Below, piece by piece: positions 15,717 to 25,102 of a stretch of 64,000 bases of DNA. The stretch is taken from positions 1 to 64,000 of the forward strand of contig JBPOII010000012.1 in NCBI GenBank assembly GCA_052034625.1. Reading direction: 5' to 3'. The notes beneath the pieces were generated by a model. The model searched no databases. It had not been told where the DNA came from and was given only the letters and a program-made list of their open reading frames with translations. Each line of letters begins with the position of its first letter. The first letter of the stretch is position 1. The position numbers and the translations under genes are program-made. This DNA is from JAVBLP01 sp052034625. GTDB taxonomy: Bacteria; Elusimicrobiota; Endomicrobiia; Endomicrobiales; Endomicrobiaceae.

Positions 15717-15850
15717 TGCCGCCTCAGAAGCACAGCCTATGAACGGAAAGATTTTTCAGACGGCTTAATTCCTGCATGTTTGAAGCCTTTGAAAAAGGCA
15801 AGTTTCAGGAATTGGCTGAAAAATCTTACAGTGAATGTGCTTCAGCGGCA
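15717..15850. repeat. 134-base imperfect foldback (inverted-repeat) element
   Basis: The outer ends TGCCGC/GCGGCA, then GAAGCACA (15727)/TGTGCTTC (15836), AAGATTTTTCAG (15748)/CTGAAAAATCTT (15816), AATTCCTG (15767)/CAGGAATT (15806) and the apex GCCTT/AAGGC (15785-15799) all pair in register. The whole region can fold into one long interrupted stem. It has no open reading frame of its own. The layout resembles a MITE or a large REP/BIME-like structure. Confidence 0.7.
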
Positions 15851-15889
15851 GAGTTTTGCACACTTTTGATCGTTTGCAAAAGTGTGAAA
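15847..15889. repeat. CACACTTTTG hairpin repeat, copy 1
   Basis: CACACTTTTG (15859-15868) and CAAAAGTGTG (15877-15886) form a 10-bp perfect stem with loop ATCGTTTG. It abuts the foldback. A near-identical copy is at 46559-46602. Confidence 0.8.
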
Positions 15890-15902
15890 GAAAATATAGT
15901 CT

Positions 15903-15933
15903 GTCATCCCCGAAATTCGTAATCGGGGATCCA
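15903..15933. repeat. TGTCATCCCCG palindromic repeat
   Basis: ATCCCCGA (15906-15913) pairs with TCGGGGAT (15923-15930) around a 9-base AT-rich loop, followed by CCAC. The form is that of short palindromic intergenic repeats found in multiple copies in some genomes; only one copy is seen in this window. Confidence 0.5.
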
Positions 15934-15985
15934 CTTTGCCTTTTGCTGTTGTTCTTGTCTTTTATTGCCTTTTCACTTAAAGCAC

Positions 15986-16014
15986 TTGACAATAATTCTT
16001 TTTAGTATTAAAAT
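15986..16014 (+). promoter_or_regulatory. clpB promoter
   Basis: TTGACA (15986-15991), 17-base spacer, TAAAAT (16009-16014). The predicted start point falls within the CIRCE-like dyad that begins at 16013. Confidence 0.75.
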
Positions 16015-16039
16015 AGCAGTCAGAGGTTAAGAGTGCTAA
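16013..16039 (+). promoter_or_regulatory. CIRCE operator (HrcA binding site) upstream of clpB
   Basis: ATAGCAGTC (16013-16021), nine bases, GAGTGCTAA (16031-16039). Compared with the CIRCE consensus TTAGCACTC-N9-GAGTGCTAA, the right arm is perfect and the left arm matches 7 of 9. It overlaps the end of the -10 box and the start point, the usual place for HrcA repression. So clpB is probably a class I heat-shock gene here. Confidence 0.75.
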
Positions 16040-16132
16040 CATCATTCTTAAACATAAATATAATTAAGAAATCAATGGGTTTCCGCATATAAACATATAT
16101 GCTGTGCAATCTGTTTGATGTGGAGGGGCAAT

Positions 16133-18736
16133 ATGAATTTATCCAGATTTACAATAAAATCTCAAGAAGCACTGGCTGATGCGCAAAGTATAGCAACCGA
16201 GTACGGCAACCAGGAAATTATTACTGAACACCTTTTATATGCACTTGTTAAACAGGATTCCGGTACTGTCGGTGCGATAATAAAAAAATCTGCTGCTACC
16301 GGCCAGGAAGATATGCTTGTGTCAAATATTTCAAAAGATCTTTTGGCAGAAATTGAAAAAAGTCCGAAAGTGTCCGGAGGCAATATTTATTTATCACAAG
16401 ATCTCAACAAGATACTTAATGCATCTGAAAAAGTAGCAAAAGATTTAAAAGATGAATATGTATCTACGGAACATATTCTTATAGCGATAGCTGATGAAAC
16501 TTCAGATAATGCTTCAAAAATACTTAAAAAATACGGTCTTACAAAAGACAATATATTGAAAGCTCTTGTAAGTATAAGAGGTGATCAGCGTGTTACAGAT
16601 CAAAATCCTGAAGATAAATATCAGGCTCTTGAGAAGTATGGCAGAGATCTTACTGAACTTGCCAAGAGAGGCAAACTTGATCCTGTCATAGGCAGAGATG
16701 AAGAAATAAGAAGATGCGTTCAGGTTTTGTCGAGAAGAACAAAAAATAATCCTGTAATAATCGGCGAGCCCGGAGTGGGAAAAACCGCTATAGTTGAAGG
16801 TCTTGCCCAGCGTATAGTTTCCGGGGATATACCCGAAAGTTTAAAAGATAAAAAAGTTATAGCACTTGATCTGGGAGCATTGATAGCAGGGGCAAAATAC
16901 CGCGGAGAGTTTGAAGACAGGCTTAAAGCTGTACTGAAAGAAATACAGGGTGCCGACGGAAGGATCATTTTATTTATTGACGAACTTCACACAATTGTCG
17001 GAGCAGGTTCGGCAGAAGGTGCTGTTGATGCGGCAAATATGTTAAAGCCCATGCTTGCAAGAGGCGAATTAAAACTTGTCGGTGCAACAACTCTTGATGA
17101 ATATAGAAAACATATAGAAAAAGATGCGGCTCTTGAAAGGCGTTTCCAGCCTGTTTATGCAGGAGAGCCTTCCGTTGAAGATACTATAGCGATACTTCGC
17201 GGAATAAAAGAAAGGTATGAAGTGCATCACGGAGTTAAAATAAAAGATTCCGCTTTAGTTGCAGCGGCTACTTTGAGTTCAAGATATATAACGGACAGAT
17301 TCCTTCCTGATAAAGCTATAGATCTAGTTGATGAATCTGCAAGCAGATTAAGAATTGAAATAGATTCAATGCCAAGTGAATTGGACGCTGTTGAAAGACG
17401 TTTAAGACAGCTTGAAATTGAAAAACAAGCTGTAAAAAAAGAAACAGATGCAGCTTCAAAAGAGCGTTTAGCAAATATGGAAAAAGAAATAGATAAGCTT
17501 AAACACGAATCAGCTGAAATGAAAGTACATTGGGAAAAAGAAAAAGAATCCATTTCAATAATAAGAAAACTCAAAAAACAAATTGAAGAAATGAAAATTG
17601 AAGAACAGAAATTTGAAAGGAACGGTGATTTGAATTCTGTTGCTGAAATCCGTTATGGAAAAATACCTAAAGCACAAAGTGAACTTGAAGAAGAAAATAA
17701 AAAACTTGCTCTATTACAAAAAGAAAAGAAAATGTTGAAAGAAGAAGTTGATGAAGAAGATATTGCGGAAGTTGTAAGTAATTGGACAGGCATACCTGTC
17801 GCACGTATGATGGAAGGGGAAATGCAAAAACTTCTTAAAATGGAAGATAAACTCCATGAAAGGGTAATAGGACAAGATGAAGCGATTTCAGCTATTGCAA
17901 ATGCTGTCAGAAGATCGCGTTCCGGTCTTTCAGATCCGAATAAGCCTATAGGAACATTTTTGTTTTTAGGTCCGACAGGTGTCGGTAAAACGGAACTTGC
18001 AAAAGCTTTGGCCGAGCTTTTATTTGATGATGAAAAAAACATTGTAAGAATAGATATGTCCGAATATATGGAAAAACACAGCGTATCGCGTCTTATCGGT
18101 GCTCCTCCCGGATATGTCGGTTTTGAAGAAGGAGGCCAGCTTACGGAAGCTGTAAGAAGAAGACCGTATTCCGTAGTTTTGTTCGATGAAGTTGAAAAAG
18201 CAAATCCGGAAGTTTTTAATATTATGCTTCAGCTTTTTGATGACGGGAGACTAACTGACGGACAGGGAAGAACAGTTGATTTTAGAAATACTGTGATAAT
18301 AATGACATCGAATATCGGTTCTCAGCATATACAAGAATGTGAGAATTATGATGAAATGAAAGAGAAAGTTATGGGCGAATTAAATCTTCATTTCAGACCT
18401 GAATTCTTAAACAGAATAGACGAAACGATAATATTTAGAAAACTGACCGAGAAAGAGCTTGCTCAAATTATTGACATACAAATAAGATCTTTTGAAAAAA
18501 GGCTTGCCGAAAGGAATATACAAGTGAAACTTACTGATAAAGCAAAAGAGTTTATTACAAATAAAGGATATAATCCGGCTTTCGGTGCAAGACCTTTAAA
18601 AAGAGCGATACAAACATATTTATTGAATCCTCTTTCAGCTAAATTAATATCAGGAGAATTCAAAGAAGGGGACAGTATTAAAGTCGATGCTCCAAAAACT
18701 AAGGGCAAAGATGAAATGGTTTTTCAAAACAGTTAA
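16133..18736 (+). CDS. clpB: ClpB protein disaggregase
   Basis: Hsp100 AAA+ chaperone that, with DnaK, pulls apart aggregated proteins after heat stress. The 867-residue protein has the Clp-N repeat domain (1-150), the first AAA+ module with Walker A GEPGVGKT at 211-218, a long coiled-coil middle domain (about 405-530, rich in K and E), and the second AAA+ module with GPTGVGKT near 613, then the C-terminal D2 small domain (GYNPAFGARPLKRAIQ). The middle domain marks it as ClpB rather than ClpA. ATG 16133 follows TGGAGGGG; the frame opens 18 bases earlier but without a good site. It has a CIRCE operator. Confidence 0.96.
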   Translation: MNLSRFTIKSQEALADAQSIATEYGNQEIITEHLLYALVKQDSGTVGAIIKKSAATGQEDMLVSNISKDLLAEIEKSPKVSGGNIYLSQDLNKILNASEKVAKDLKDEYVSTEHILIAIADETSDNASKILKKYGLTKDNILKALVSIRGDQRVTDQNPEDKYQALEKYGRDLTELAKRGKLDPVIGRDEEIRRCVQVLSRRTKNNPVIIGEPGVGKTAIVEGLAQRIVSGDIPESLKDKKVIALDLGALIAGAKYRGEFEDRLKAVLKEIQGADGRIILFIDELHTIVGAGSAEGAVDAANMLKPMLARGELKLVGATTLDEYRKHIEKDAALERRFQPVYAGEPSVEDTIAILRGIKERYEVHHGVKIKDSALVAAATLSSRYITDRFLPDKAIDLVDESASRLRIEIDSMPSELDAVERRLRQLEIEKQAVKKETDAASKERLANMEKEIDKLKHESAEMKVHWEKEKESISIIRKLKKQIEEMKIEEQKFERNGDLNSVAEIRYGKIPKAQSELEEENKKLALLQKEKKMLKEEVDEEDIAEVVSNWTGIPVARMMEGEMQKLLKMEDKLHERVIGQDEAISAIANAVRRSRSGLSDPNKPIGTFLFLGPTGVGKTELAKALAELLFDDEKNIVRIDMSEYMEKHSVSRLIGAPPGYVGFEEGGQLTEAVRRRPYSVVLFDEVEKANPEVFNIMLQLFDDGRLTDGQGRTVDFRNTVIIMTSNIGSQHIQECENYDEMKEKVMGELNLHFRPEFLNRIDETIIFRKLTEKELAQIIDIQIRSFEKRLAERNIQVKLTDKAKEFITNKGYNPAFGARPLKRAIQTYLLNPLSAKLISGEFKEGDSIKVDAPKTKGKDEMVFQNS

Positions 18737-18747
18737 TAGTTTTTTGT

Positions 18748-18793
18748 TGTCATGCTGAGGGAGGCACTGAAAGTGCCGAATCGAAACATCTGC
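18748..18793. repeat. TGTCATG(T/C)TGAG...CGAAACATCTGC hairpin element, copy 3
   Basis: Left flank TGTCATGCTGAG (18748-18759), hairpin GGCACT-GAA-AGTGCC (18763-18777), right flank CGAAACATCTGC (18782-18793). The hairpin sequence differs entirely from copy 2 while the flanks are kept. Confidence 0.7.
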
Positions 18794-18797
18794 TTTT

Positions 18798-18830
18798 GCT
18801 TTTCCTCTCCCATAACGGGAGAGGAAAAGC
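18798..18830. terminator. 14-bp perfect hairpin between convergent genes
   Basis: GCTTTTCCTCTCCC (18798-18811) and its exact complement (18817-18830) with a 5-base loop, between the clpB stop and the convergent GT-C gene. No long T-run follows on either side, but the stem itself carries T4/A4, so it may end transcription from both sides. Its CTCTCCC/GGGAGAG core resembles the repeat at 15581. Confidence 0.55.
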
Positions 18831-18895
18831 AGTCAGTCATATCAAAGAATACATTTTATCTTTTACTTTGTTGTTAATTTATAATTGCCTTTATT

Positions 18896-20506
18896 TTATT
18901 GTTTGAATTTAAAGTACACATTGGTTTTTTGTAAATAAACAAGATATTGATTTAGAGTAGAAAGTGTAGCTTCACGGCTTTTCCCTGAAATTTGAGTTAA
19001 ATAATTTAAAGTAGATTGAAATTTATCTTCTTCTCCCAATACATAATATGCAATTGTAAGATGCATAGCAGATTGAAAAACATCAAAATTAGATTTTAAA
19101 AGCGATTCAAAAATCTTTGCCGAATTTTGAAAATCTCCATTCATAAAATAAGAGTATGCTAAAAGAGAATTCAATTCATTATTGGAAAATCCTGTAATTT
19201 TTGATATTTTAAAAGCAATATTAAGAGCTTTTTTATATTCTCCGGCTTCAATAAGAGCATAAACATAAAATTTATTAGCGGTAATATTAATATATTGGGA
19301 TTCTCCTAATATAGCTCCCCAAAAAGATAAGCTGTTCTTAAAAGTATTTACTTTGCTCCATGTAATACTTGATGCAAACAATATTAAAACTATAGTTAGC
19401 GGCAAAACAGCTTTTTTGAATTTTTCATTTTGGCTGTAATATTCAATAAAAGAGAAGAATAAAATTATTATCGGAAATAAAATAATATATATCCTGTTTC
19501 CTTGATACCATAATCTATCGCCGGCAGCTATCTGCGGTGCCAGCATGAAAAAAGGCATTAAAAAATAAAAAAGATTTGACTTAAGTTTTTTCTTATCTTT
19601 TTGCCCAAAAAAAGCAAAAAAGAAAGATAAAAGTATGCCGATAGAGCCTAGTATTATATGTTGTGTTTTCAGGCTGACGCCAAACAATATCTTAAAAAAG
19701 AAAATGGACATATAATATTCAAAGATCATTGAAACAGTATCTTTGTTTATATTTTGATATAAATCGACAGGGACCCCTGAGGAAGGAATTGCAAGTTTGC
19801 GGATATAAAGAAAAAAGAATATTGAAATTATCCAAAGCAGATATATTATAGGATTAAGTTTAGTATCTTTGTCCTTTGTAAGAAGATAATATATAAATAA
19901 GATAAACGGGAAAGATATAGCGGATTCTTTAGTGAAGTAACATAAAATAAGAAAGAAAATATTTCCTATCAGAAAACAAAATTTCTTTTTATTAATATAT
20001 TCAATAAAAAAACCGAAAGCAAATAGAAAGTTTATAAATAAAATGCTTTCATTTCTTCCTGTGATCCAGGCTGCGCCATATGAACTTGCAGGATGTACTG
20101 CAAAAAGCATAGCAGCAAGAAAAGAGAATAGAGTGTTTTTAAAAATATACCTTCTCAAAAAAATAAAAAATAATATGGAAGCTATACAGTGTAATAAAAT
20201 AGATGTGAAATGTGCGAACTCTTCAGAGTCTCCTGCAATTCTATTGTCAACTATAAAAGAAACAACAACCAAAGGTCTATAATATGGAGTTGGTGCTAGT
20301 CCGAAAAGAACATCAGTTTTAAATGCGTCTATAATAGCAGTTTTGGATTCATATGCTTTGGCGCTTGTTTGCACCATGTTTACATCGTCCAGACCAGAAA
20401 ATTTAAAATGTAAAACTTTTTGGTACAAGAAAAAGATAGATACAAAAATCAAAAGAATAGAAAAAAGTATTTTTATTTTTTCGTCTTTAATGATAGATTG
20501 TTTCAT
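18896..20506 (-). CDS. Polytopic GT-C-type membrane protein with TPR tail (TMTC-like)
   Basis: A 536-residue protein with about ten membrane spans and a C-terminal soluble TPR stretch (about 400-530). Early in the sequence are FSGLDDVNM (an acidic pair in the first outer loop), TPYYRPLVVVSF and HPASSYGAAWITGRNES, the pattern of TMTC/protein O-mannosyltransferase-like GT-C glycosyltransferases that use lipid-linked sugars. Acceptor and sugar are unknown. The start at 20506 is preceded by GGAAAGGTG at good spacing; the open frame extends 11 codons further. It stands alone, convergent with clpB. Confidence 0.7.
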   Translation of the reverse strand: MKQSIIKDEKIKILFSILLIFVSIFFLYQKVLHFKFSGLDDVNMVQTSAKAYESKTAIIDAFKTDVLFGLAPTPYYRPLVVVSFIVDNRIAGDSEEFAHFTSILLHCIASILFFIFLRRYIFKNTLFSFLAAMLFAVHPASSYGAAWITGRNESILFINFLFAFGFFIEYINKKKFCFLIGNIFFLILCYFTKESAISFPFILFIYYLLTKDKDTKLNPIIYLLWIISIFFFLYIRKLAIPSSGVPVDLYQNINKDTVSMIFEYYMSIFFFKILFGVSLKTQHIILGSIGILLSFFFAFFGQKDKKKLKSNLFYFLMPFFMLAPQIAAGDRLWYQGNRIYIILFPIIILFFSFIEYYSQNEKFKKAVLPLTIVLILFASSITWSKVNTFKNSLSFWGAILGESQYINITANKFYVYALIEAGEYKKALNIAFKISKITGFSNNELNSLLAYSYFMNGDFQNSAKIFESLLKSNFDVFQSAMHLTIAYYVLGEEDKFQSTLNYLTQISGKSREATLSTLNQYLVYLQKTNVYFKFKQ

Positions 20507-20697
20507 AAACACCTTTCCTTTTTTTAGGCAGATAATCACATGGAACTGATGTTTTTACATTGTTTCTTGTATTTCAAAAAGAAGTTTTTCAACAATGAAA
20601 ATTTTGTATCTTAGACCTGATATAAGATATGGACTGTTTACAGAATAGTATAAATAATTTTCTTAGTCAAGGAAATGAACGTAAACAATACAACAAA

Positions 20698-20727
20698 TTG
20701 AAAGAACTATTTGGAATATGATAAAAT
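20698..20727 (+). promoter_or_regulatory. Probable promoter of the aconitase-proA unit
   Basis: TTGAAA (20698-20703), 18-base spacer, TAAAAT (20722-20727), leaving a leader of about 35 bases before the GTG start. Confidence 0.45.
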
Positions 20728-20767
20728 GAAATATTATGAAGTATTAATATAATTGAGAGGTAATAAA

Positions 20768-22690
20768 GTGAATGTTGCCAAAAAAATCATTGAAAAACAT
20801 TTAGTAAGCGGAAAAATGGAGACAGGTCAGGAGATAGGTCTTAAAATCGACCAAACTTTGACACAGGATGCTACTGGAACTATGGCATATCTTCAATTCG
20901 AAGCTATGGGCGTGCCGAAAGTTAAAACAAAACTTTCCGTCAGCTATATTGACCACAATACTTTGCAGTCGGGTTTTGAAAATGCCGACGATCACAAATT
21001 TCTGCAGACAATAGCCGCTAAATACGGAATAGTTTTTTCACCTGCAGGCAACGGCATATGCCATCAAGTGCATCTTGAAAGGTTTGGAGTTCCCGGCATG
21101 ACGCTTATAGGTTCCGACTCGCACACTCCTACAGGCGGCGGCATAGGAATGCTTGCTTTCGGGGCGGGCGGTTTAGATGTTGCCTGTGCGATGGCAGTAC
21201 AGCCTTTTTATATAACCATGCCCAAAATAGTGAAAGTCAATCTTAAGGGGAAACTTAGAGATTGGGTAAGCGCAAAAGATATAATCCTTGAACTTTTAAG
21301 ATTAGAAACAGTTAAAGGCGGCAGAGGGAAAATATATGAATTTGCAGGCGAAGGCGTAAAAACTTTGTCTGTTCCTGAAAGAGCAACGATAACAAATATG
21401 GGAACTGAACTCGGTGCGACAACAAGCATCTTTCCTTCCGACGAGATAACAAAAGATTTTCTTGAAAGGCAGGGCAGAGGTTCTGCTTGGAGTGAAATAA
21501 TACCTGGCAAAGATGCAAAATATGACGGCGAGATAACGATCGATCTAAATACTCTTGAGCCTTTGATAGCCGCTCCGCATATGCCGGACAATGTAAAGAA
21601 AGTTAAAGAAGTTGAAGGTATAAAAGTCGATCAAGTTGCTATAGGTTCATGCACAAATTCTTCTTTGGCTGATATGCTTTTGGCCGCAGAAACTTTAAAA
21701 GGCAAAAAAATAAATAAAGATGTAAGTTTTGTTGTTTCGCCGGGGTCAAGACAGGTTTTAGCTATGCTTTCACAGTCTGATGCACTATTTAATATTATTG
21801 AAAGCGGTGCAAGAGTTCTTGAAAGTGCATGCGGACCGTGTATCGGTATGGGACAGGCTCCAAAAAGCGGAGCTGTTTCTTTGAGAACTTTTAACAGGAA
21901 TTTTGAAGGCAGAAGCGGAACGAAAGATGCACAGGTTTATCTCTGCTCTCCGGAAGTCGCTTTAGCGGCGGCTTTGACAGGAAAGATAACTGTTCCGACA
22001 GAATATTTCGGCAAAAAACCGGAAATAAAAATGCCGGAAAAATTCCTTGTTGATGATGCACAATTCCAGATGCCTCCGGCTGACGGCTCAAAAGTAGAAG
22101 TCATAAAAGGTCCGAATATCGTTTCTTTAAAACAATTTGAATTTGATCTGAAAACAGATGCTGTTGTTACATTGAAAGTCGGCGACAATATTTCTACAGA
22201 CCATATACTGCCTGCCGGTGCAAAAATCCTTCCTTTCAGGTCTAATCTGCCTAAAATATCTGAGTTCACTTATGCGGCTGTTGATCCGGGGTTTGCCGAA
22301 AGAGCAAAGACCATAGAGAACGGCATTATAATAGGCGGCGACAATTATGGCCAGGGCTCTTCAAGAGAACATGCGGCTTTAGCTCCCAGATTTTTAAATA
22401 TTAAAGCCGTACTTGTAAAATCATTTGCAAGGATCCATTTGGCAAATCTTATAAATTTCGGCATTATCCCGCTGACTTTTGATGATCCTGCGGATTATGA
22501 TCTTATAAAACAAGGCGATTCTCTTACTTTTAAAGATGCAGAAGGAATCCTCAAGAATAATGATGATTTTATAATAAAAATTTCAGGTTCTGAAAAACAA
22601 ATAAAAGCAAAATATGATCTGACCCAAAGACAAAAAGAGATATTGCTTGCCGGCGGTCTGCTAAACTGGATAAAGAAAAATACAAAATAA
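20768..22690 (+). CDS. Aconitate hydratase
   Basis: Interconverts citrate and isocitrate through a [4Fe-4S] cluster. The 640-residue protein has cluster ligands Cys295 (GSCTNSS), Cys355 and Cys358 (ESACGPCIG), the DSHTPTGGGIGML segment, and the C-terminal swivel domain with QGSSREHAALAPR. It resembles the mitochondrial-like bacterial aconitase rather than long AcnA or AcnB. Start GTG 20768 has GAGAGG in front; a TTG five codons upstream is less likely. No citrate synthase or isocitrate dehydrogenase is nearby; citrate-to-2-oxoglutarate flux would supply glutamate for the proline and arginine genes here. proA follows after 26 bases. Confidence 0.93.
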   Translation: MNVAKKIIEKHLVSGKMETGQEIGLKIDQTLTQDATGTMAYLQFEAMGVPKVKTKLSVSYIDHNTLQSGFENADDHKFLQTIAAKYGIVFSPAGNGICHQVHLERFGVPGMTLIGSDSHTPTGGGIGMLAFGAGGLDVACAMAVQPFYITMPKIVKVNLKGKLRDWVSAKDIILELLRLETVKGGRGKIYEFAGEGVKTLSVPERATITNMGTELGATTSIFPSDEITKDFLERQGRGSAWSEIIPGKDAKYDGEITIDLNTLEPLIAAPHMPDNVKKVKEVEGIKVDQVAIGSCTNSSLADMLLAAETLKGKKINKDVSFVVSPGSRQVLAMLSQSDALFNIIESGARVLESACGPCIGMGQAPKSGAVSLRTFNRNFEGRSGTKDAQVYLCSPEVALAAALTGKITVPTEYFGKKPEIKMPEKFLVDDAQFQMPPADGSKVEVIKGPNIVSLKQFEFDLKTDAVVTLKVGDNISTDHILPAGAKILPFRSNLPKISEFTYAAVDPGFAERAKTIENGIIIGGDNYGQGSSREHAALAPRFLNIKAVLVKSFARIHLANLINFGIIPLTFDDPADYDLIKQGDSLTFKDAEGILKNNDDFIIKISGSEKQIKAKYDLTQRQKEILLAGGLLNWIKKNTK

Positions 22691-22716
22691 TAACCTCAAG
22701 TAAAAAAGGAGGGAAT

Positions 22717-23982
22717 ATGGAAAACAATTCAATAAAACAGGCTGTTTTGATGAAAGCTCAGGCGGCAAAAGAAGCGTCAAGAGCTCTTGCTTCCATGACA
22801 TCGCAGCAAAAAAACAATATGCTTGCGGCTATGGCAGATGCTTTGCAAAACAATGCCAAAGAAATAATATTTCACAATGAAATAGATGTGGAGGCTGCAA
22901 AAGAATCAGGTCTTTCTGCGGCCGTTATTGACAGACTTGCTCTTAATGAAAAACGTATACATGATATGATACAGGCAATAAAAGATGTTATCCTTTTAGA
23001 GGATCCTGCAGGAAGTGTCATTGAAGAAAGTAAGCCTTCAGCGGATATGGATGTAAAAAAGGTCAGAGTGCCTTTAGGCGTAATAGCTATGATATATGAA
23101 TCCCGCCCCAATGTTACCGTTGATGCGGCGACATTATGCCTCAAAGCCGGGAATTCCGTTATTTTAAAAGGCGGCTCGGAAGCTATAAATTCAAATAAGA
23201 TCTTAGCTAAAACAATATATGAAGCCGGATTGAAAGCCGGAATGCCTGCCGGTGCTATACAGTTCATAGATACATCAGACAGAAGCGCCGTTACAGAACT
23301 TCTTAAACTTGATAATTATGTAGATCTTCTTATACCAAGAGGCAGTGAAGAGCTTGTTAAGTTCATAAGAGCCAATTCAATAATTCCCGTTTTATCGCAC
23401 GGTAAAGGTTTATGTCATACTTTTATAGATAAAGATGCAGATATTGATATGGCTGTAAAGGTTGCCGTAAATGCTAAATGCCAGAGAGCCGGCGTATGCA
23501 ATGCAATGGAGACACTTCTTGTTCATAAAGATATAGCTGAAAAAATACTGCCCGCTTTATGCAAGGAATATTTTGAAAAAGGCGTTATATTAAAAGGCTG
23601 TCAGATATCAAAAAATATAGTCAACACTTTACAGGAAGCCACGGATGCAGATTGGGATACTGAGTATCACGATATGATACTTTCAATAAAAGTGATAGAC
23701 TCTCTTGAAGAAGCGATAAAACATATAAACAAACACGGCTCTATGCATTCCGATGCGATAATCACAAATAATGAAGAAGCTGCAGAAAAATTTATCACAG
23801 CGGTAGATTCAGCGGCAGTTTTTGTAAATGCTTCCACAAGACTTCATGACGGCGGCGTTTTCGGTCTGGGATGTGAAATAGGTATTTCCACCCAAAAACT
23901 GCATGCACGCGGCGCCATGGGCATAAAAGAACTAACTACAACGAAATACATAGTTAGAGGCAAAGGAACAATAAGAATTTAA
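22717..23982 (+). CDS. proA: Gamma-glutamyl phosphate reductase
   Basis: Second enzyme of proline synthesis; reduces the product of ProB with NADPH to glutamate semialdehyde. The 421-residue aldehyde-dehydrogenase-fold protein shows SRPNVTVDAATLCLK, ILKGGSEA, the active-site Cys261 in QRAGVCNAMET, and the family end GIKELTTTKYIVRG. Strong Shine-Dalgarno AAGGAGGG before ATG. It sits behind aconitase, not with proB at 410. Confidence 0.96.
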   Translation: MENNSIKQAVLMKAQAAKEASRALASMTSQQKNNMLAAMADALQNNAKEIIFHNEIDVEAAKESGLSAAVIDRLALNEKRIHDMIQAIKDVILLEDPAGSVIEESKPSADMDVKKVRVPLGVIAMIYESRPNVTVDAATLCLKAGNSVILKGGSEAINSNKILAKTIYEAGLKAGMPAGAIQFIDTSDRSAVTELLKLDNYVDLLIPRGSEELVKFIRANSIIPVLSHGKGLCHTFIDKDADIDMAVKVAVNAKCQRAGVCNAMETLLVHKDIAEKILPALCKEYFEKGVILKGCQISKNIVNTLQEATDADWDTEYHDMILSIKVIDSLEEAIKHINKHGSMHSDAIITNNEEAAEKFITAVDSAAVFVNASTRLHDGGVFGLGCEIGISTQKLHARGAMGIKELTTTKYIVRGKGTIRI

Positions 23983-24004
23983 GCAATATATTTGGAGGAT
24001 TTGT

Positions 24005-24997
24005 ATGGCAGGAATTGCAGACATTAATGCTTTGAACGAAAAAATAGCAAAAGAAAGTCTTTTCACATCAAAACTTTTAAGTGAGATATCAAATGTGCTT
24101 GTCGGTCAGAGATATGTTTTGGAAAGAATGCTTATAGGGCTTCTTTCAGATGGACATATATTGCTTGAAGGGCTTCCGGGTTTAGCAAAGACTCTCGCAG
24201 TGAAAAGTCTTGCTTCGGCAATAGATGCTGAGTATAAAAGAATACAATTTACCCCGGACCTTCTTCCGGCAGATATTATCGGAACTCTTATATATAATCC
24301 GCAAAACGGCGAGTTTACCGTAAAAAAAGGACCTGTTTTTGCAAATATAATACTTGCCGACGAAATTAACCGTGCTCCGGCAAAAGTTCAAAGTGCTTTG
24401 CTTGAAGCTATGCAGGAAAAACAGGTAACTATCGGCGATACAACTTTTGAACTCCCGAAACCTTTTCTTGTAATGGCGACTCAAAACCCTATAGAACAGG
24501 AAGGCACATATCCTCTGCCTGAAGCGCAGGTGGACAGATTCATGCTTAAACTGAAAGTTGATTATCCTGATAAAGCCGAAGAAAAGCTTATCCTTGAAAG
24601 AATGACACAAAATGTACAGAAAATAAACACAGTAGTTACTCTTGAAGAAATACAAAAAGCCAAAGAATTGATACAACAGATATATGTTGACGATAAAGTT
24701 AAGAACTACATTGTAGATCTTGTTTTTGCTACAAGAAATCCGCAGGAATACGGACTTGCCGATCTGAAAAATCTTATAGCTTTTGGAGCTTCTCCCAGAG
24801 CTACCATCAATCTTACTCTTGCCGCAAAAGCTTATGCTTTTCTTCAGGGAAGAGGATATGTGATACCCGAAGATATAAAGGTTATAGGTGCTGATGTTTT
24901 GAGACACAGGATACTTATAACTTATGAAGCTGAAGCGGATTCTATAACATCTGATGATATTATCACAAAGATTTTCGGCGGTGTGGAAGTTCCATAA
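24005..24997 (+). CDS. MoxR-family AAA+ ATPase
   Basis: A 330-residue AAA+ chaperone-like ATPase. Walker A is the MoxR form GLPGLAKT (56-63), Walker B is LADEINRAP, sensor 1 is ATQNPIEQEGTYPLPEAQ, and a lid domain follows (FGASPRATINL). MoxR proteins act with VWA-domain proteins to mature or insert metal cofactors or remodel envelope complexes. It heads the moxR-DUF58-batD-like-batA-E cluster. Shine-Dalgarno TTGGAGGA precedes the ATG. Confidence 0.93.
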   Translation: MAGIADINALNEKIAKESLFTSKLLSEISNVLVGQRYVLERMLIGLLSDGHILLEGLPGLAKTLAVKSLASAIDAEYKRIQFTPDLLPADIIGTLIYNPQNGEFTVKKGPVFANIILADEINRAPAKVQSALLEAMQEKQVTIGDTTFELPKPFLVMATQNPIEQEGTYPLPEAQVDRFMLKLKVDYPDKAEEKLILERMTQNVQKINTVVTLEEIQKAKELIQQIYVDDKVKNYIVDLVFATRNPQEYGLADLKNLIAFGASPRATINLTLAAKAYAFLQGRGYVIPEDIKVIGADVLRHRILITYEAEADSITSDDIITKIFGGVEVP

Positions 24998-25102
24998 AAC
25001 CCGGCTTTGTATTTTAGAACTTTACTTCCTTAAGCATTTGTTCATTCCCGACAAAGTATTTACATACAAATGCTGGCTTCTAATTTATACTAGAGGTGAG
25101 AA

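Noticed and set aside
15481..16012. tRNA or rRNA gene in the long gap
   Set aside because: No cloverleaf, CCA end or rRNA-like sequence; only repeats and palindromes were found.
16115..16132. Upstream start for clpB
   Set aside because: TGGAGGGG is placed for ATG 16133, which gives the standard ClpB N-terminus.
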